Shown: piece by piece, positions 60,578 through 64,000 of the stretch
Layout of the letters: every line of letters starts with the position of its first letter
How positions within the stretch are numbered: position 1 is the stretch's first letter
Assembly (NCBI GenBank): GCA_002256985.1
Contig: NCGO01000001.1
Coordinates: forward strand, 806,001-870,000
Source of the DNA: Novosphingobium sp. 28-62-57
GTDB lineage: Bacteria > Pseudomonadota > Alphaproteobacteria > Sphingomonadales > Sphingomonadaceae
Direction: 5' to 3'
DNA length: 64,000 nt
Position numbers and translations under genes: made by a program
Notes under the pieces: model-generated
Seen by the model: only the letters and a program-made list of their open reading frames with translations
The model's database searches: none
What the model was told of the DNA's origin: nothing

Positions 60578-61033
60578 TTAATCCACCCGCCAGACGCTCA
60601 ACCGCACTGTACTGCCCACCTTACCACCGGTTGCAAGGAACAGGGCGCGGTTCACCCAGTCATAGGAGGGGTGCCCGGTTTCAAGCCGGATCGATGTGCG
60701 CATGTAGTATTCGGCCGGGTCGACCTCCTCCCCACCCGCAATCCGCGCGTTGATCTCAAGCGAGGCATGGCGGATGCCTTGGCTGATCACTTCGATCACC
60801 GCGCCATCTTCGGTCTGGATCGCATAGCGCGCGTCAAGATCGGCAATTCCCCCCGCAAGCACGGTCTGCCAGTCCGCGCCAATGGGCAGGATCCGGCCCG
60901 AAAGCAGTGGCCCCGTCGCGCTGCCACCCACGATCGGGATGATCCTGCGCTTGCCGGCCGGGCTCTTCCCCATTTCGTGCGGGCGCGACAGTTCGACCAC
61001 CAGATCGGTCGCGTGGGTCAGCACAATCGTCAT
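60578..61033 (-). CDS. DUF3237-family protein
   Basis: 151 aa: GSATGPLLSGRILPIGADWQ, DARYAIQTEDGAVIEVISQG, EEVDPAEYYMRTSIRLETGH, YDWVNRALFLATGGK. Matches the small beta-barrel-like DUF3237 family often found beside FAD monooxygenases and other aromatic-catabolism genes. It overlaps the stop of the upstream monooxygenase (ATGA). Function unknown. Confidence 0.87.
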   Translation of the reverse strand: MTIVLTHATDLVVELSRPHEMGKSPAGKRRIIPIVGGSATGPLLSGRILPIGADWQTVLAGGIADLDARYAIQTEDGAVIEVISQGIRHASLEINARIAGGEEVDPAEYYMRTSIRLETGHPSYDWVNRALFLATGGKVGSTVRLSVWRVD

Positions 61034-62322
61034 GCCGGAACTTTCGCCACGCGCGCGCCGGCCGGGATCGTGGGCGGCGCTATGTTCAGCTGCTCTTTGG
61101 CAAAGCCCGCCGCCTTCTGATAGGCCAGCATGAAGGCCGCGCGTTCCTGCGCCGGGATTACATCGTCGATATCATCGAACGTGCCGCCGCAGCGTTCGTC
61201 CACCATGTTGAGCAGGCCGAACGGCCCTGCCCCCCGGTTGCGCATCGCCACCTGCCCGATGGGCCCGCAGAACGCTGCGTCAAATTCGGCCAGTGCCGCC
61301 GGGCTTACCCCCCGGTCCAGCATGATCCGCCCAATCTGCCGCGCATCCATGATCGCCTGCGAAGCGCCGTTCGATCCGGTCGGATACATCGGATGCGCCG
61401 CATCCCCGATCAGCGCCACCGGTCCGTCCACCCATGTGGGCAGGGGATCGCGGTCGATCATCGGGTTTTCATAGGCCAAATCGGATTTCGCCAGCAATTC
61501 CGGCAGGTTCAGCCAGTCATAGACGAACCCGTCAAACTCATGCGCGAATTCGGCCAGTTCCACCGGACGGAACCAGCCCGACTTGGTCCAGTCGTGATCG
61601 GTGTCATAGGTCTGCTCGGCGATCCAGTTGATATCGGCCAAGCCATCGGCATCGGGCTGCGAGATCGGATAGATCACCACGCGGTGGCGGCTCGTGCCCA
61701 GCCCCACGAACGATGATCCGCTGCGGATTGGCACGCCGCGCGCCGTGCCGCGCCACATGATTGTGCCGCCCCAGTGGATCGGCGGCTGATCGGGATGCAT
61801 CTGTGCACGGATCGCCGAATGGATGCCATCGGCCCCGAACAACAGCGTCCCCGCCACTTCTTCCACAGCGCCCTGACGGTCCTCGACCAGCGCGGTCACC
61901 GTGTCATCGGCTTCCTTGCGATAGCCGGTCACCTTGCTGCCCAGGCGCACCGCATCCGGACCCATCCGCTCCAGCACCTTGCGATAGAGCATCATGTGGA
62001 ATTCGCCGCGATGCACCGCATATTGGTGCCAGTTATAGCCCGCCAGCTTACCGCGCGGTTCGGAATAGATCTCGCGCCCGTTCAACCCCACCAGCGCCCA
62101 TTCGCGCGCGGCAAGGCCCACGCGGTCCATCTCATCCTCGCCAATGCCAAGGTCTTCGAGTTCGCGCACCGCATTGGGCTGAAGGTTGATCCCCACACCC
62201 AAAGGCTTCAGTTCGCGCACCGATTCAAACACCGTGCACGTCACGCCAATCTGGTGCAGCGTCAAGGCCAGAGCGAGTCCGCCAATGCCGCCGCCCGCTA
62301 TCAGCACGTGTTCCTGCGGCAT
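61030..62322 (-). CDS. FAD-dependent monooxygenase (class A hydroxylase-like)
   Basis: 430 aa. GxGxxG Rossmann motif VLIAGGGIGGLALALTLHQI at the N terminus, the second FAD motif VALIGDAAHPMYPTGSNGAS near residue 300 and an NAD(P)H/FAD DG motif in LLFGADGIHSAIRAQM. Resembles salicylate/3-hydroxybenzoate-type hydroxylases. The substrate is unknown; co-encoded with a DUF3237 protein. Confidence 0.93.
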   Translation of the reverse strand: MPQEHVLIAGGGIGGLALALTLHQIGVTCTVFESVRELKPLGVGINLQPNAVRELEDLGIGEDEMDRVGLAAREWALVGLNGREIYSEPRGKLAGYNWHQYAVHRGEFHMMLYRKVLERMGPDAVRLGSKVTGYRKEADDTVTALVEDRQGAVEEVAGTLLFGADGIHSAIRAQMHPDQPPIHWGGTIMWRGTARGVPIRSGSSFVGLGTSRHRVVIYPISQPDADGLADINWIAEQTYDTDHDWTKSGWFRPVELAEFAHEFDGFVYDWLNLPELLAKSDLAYENPMIDRDPLPTWVDGPVALIGDAAHPMYPTGSNGASQAIMDARQIGRIMLDRGVSPAALAEFDAAFCGPIGQVAMRNRGAGPFGLLNMVDERCGGTFDDIDDVIPAQERAAFMLAYQKAAGFAKEQLNIAPPTIPAGARVAKVPA

Positions 62323-62522
62323 GCCTTATCCCATCCCTCGCGTTTCAAACCGCGCGCGTCTACGCGGTGCAAGCGTTTACCGCAACCTTGGCAATCATCA
62401 CACCTGTTATGATGAGCCCCATCGGGCAGGATTCGCCCACCGATTTGCGGTGGCTTGTTGCCGCGCAAGGGCTTAAAGGGCCGCGAACGAGTCATTCAGA
62501 ACGAGTTCGAGAACACACCCTC

Positions 62523-62960
62523 ATGCGCATTGCCATCGCCTCTGATCATGCCGCCATCGACCTCAAGGCCGCGTTGCGCGAATACCTGATCGAGCTTGGC
62601 CATGAAGTGGCAGACCTCGGCCCCGAAACCGCAGACCGCGTTGATTATCCCGATTATGGCTACAAGCTGGCCAGCGTCGTGGCCGAAGGCATTGCCGAAC
62701 GCGGCGTGGCGCTGTGCGGGTCTGGCATCGGCATTTCCATTGCCGTCAATCGCCACCCGGCCTGCCGTTGCGCGCTGGTATCCGAACCGCTTTCCGCCGC
62801 CCTTGCCCGCGAACACAACGATGCCAATGTCATCGCCATGGGCGCACGCCTGACCGGTGAGGACATGGCCAAGGCCTGCCTCGATGCTTTCCTTTCCACC
62901 GATTTCGGCGAAGGCCGCCACACTGGCCGCGTCGAAAAGCTGTCCAATCCCGCCTGCTGA
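62523..62960 (+). CDS. rpiB: Ribose-5-phosphate isomerase B
   Basis: 145 aa from the ATG at 62523. [59 protein letters not shown] (active-site Cys) and [13 protein letters not shown] are the LacAB/RpiB signature. Interconverts ribose-5-P and ribulose-5-P. It is 14 bp upstream of glyA, in one operon. Confidence 0.95.
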   Translation: MRIAIASDHAAIDLKAALREYLIELGHEVADLGPETADRVDYPDYGYKLASVVAEGIAERGVALCGSGIGISIAVNRHPACRCALVSEPLSAALAREHNDANVIAMGARLTGEDMAKACLDAFLSTDFGEGRHTGRVEKLSNPAC

Positions 62961-62974
62961 AGGAGCCCAGAAAG

Positions 62975-64000
<1,026 letters not shown>

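Overview
The window looks like a piece of a sphingomonad genome (Alphaproteobacteria, Novosphingobium-like). The evidence is high GC, the sphingomonad plasmid/ICE gene set (families recognised as DUF5818, DUF6961, DUF6437 and DUF2493, a very large methyltransferase/strawberry-notch helicase, and an ArdC-type protein), a long TonB-dependent receptor, and a housekeeping block of eno, greA, carAB, dnaG, rpoD, rpiB and glyA. It has two parts that meet at about 38144.

Part 1 (1-38144) is an integrated conjugative or mobilizable element whose left end lies outside the window. Its right end is marked by a P4-type tyrosine integrase (36694-37968, minus) next to a 45-bp 3' fragment of a tRNA-Lys(CUU) gene (38100-38144), which is the expected displaced attachment site. 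Left to right it carries: an actin/Hsp70-like ATPase open to the left edge, plus a membrane-anchored partner; a complete His-Xaa-Ser radical-SAM peptide system (hxsA-hxsD-hxsB-hxsC, 6502 to 3296, minus); an S24 repressor with a divergent small regulator; a transfer block in the order RHH protein - traD - traI, as in R388 trwABC, with a plausible oriT just upstream; plasmid-housekeeping genes (ssb, AbrB-like, DUF2493, ardC, parB-like); a three-gene exported-protein operon; cargo (beta-barrel porin + CPA2 antiporter, Phd/PIN toxin-antitoxin pair, flavin-dependent tryptophan-halogenase-like protein); the methyltransferase/helicase with a Toprim primase-like gene; a lytic transglycosylase; and int. 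No mating-pair-formation (type IV secretion) genes are visible here.

Two regulatory layers stand out in the element. (i) Five exact matches to the alphaproteobacterial LexA/SOS box GTTC-N7-GTTC lie immediately upstream of the S24 repressor, a small orphan gene, the RHH-traD-traI operon, the lytic transglycosylase and the integrase. All five are oriented with the gene, and three share a TTGnnAT spacer; at int and the tra operon that spacer supplies the -35 hexamer. This implies direct SOS control of excision and transfer. (ii) Several accessory genes (the 78-aa gene at 15379, DUF2493, ardC, parB; more weakly ssb and the helicase) have 5' leaders in which CCTGA pairs with the UCAGG of the Shine-Dalgarno sequence around an internal hairpin. 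This looks like a recurrent translation-control element.

Part 2 (38145-64000) is chromosomal: TonB receptor, ribH, a two-gene kinase-like/AttH-like operon, a small membrane protein and MarR-type regulator, eno, a set of small amphipathic/membrane proteins, a DUF4170 gene, greA, carA-lipoprotein-carB, a YqeY-like gene, a GIY-YIG gene, dnaG, rpoD, a DUF2059 gene, a DUF3237 + FAD monooxygenase pair, rpiB, and glyA cut by the right edge. A palindromic repeat family is present here. One copy sits in frame inside carA and another forms the C-terminal tail of the GIY-YIG gene.
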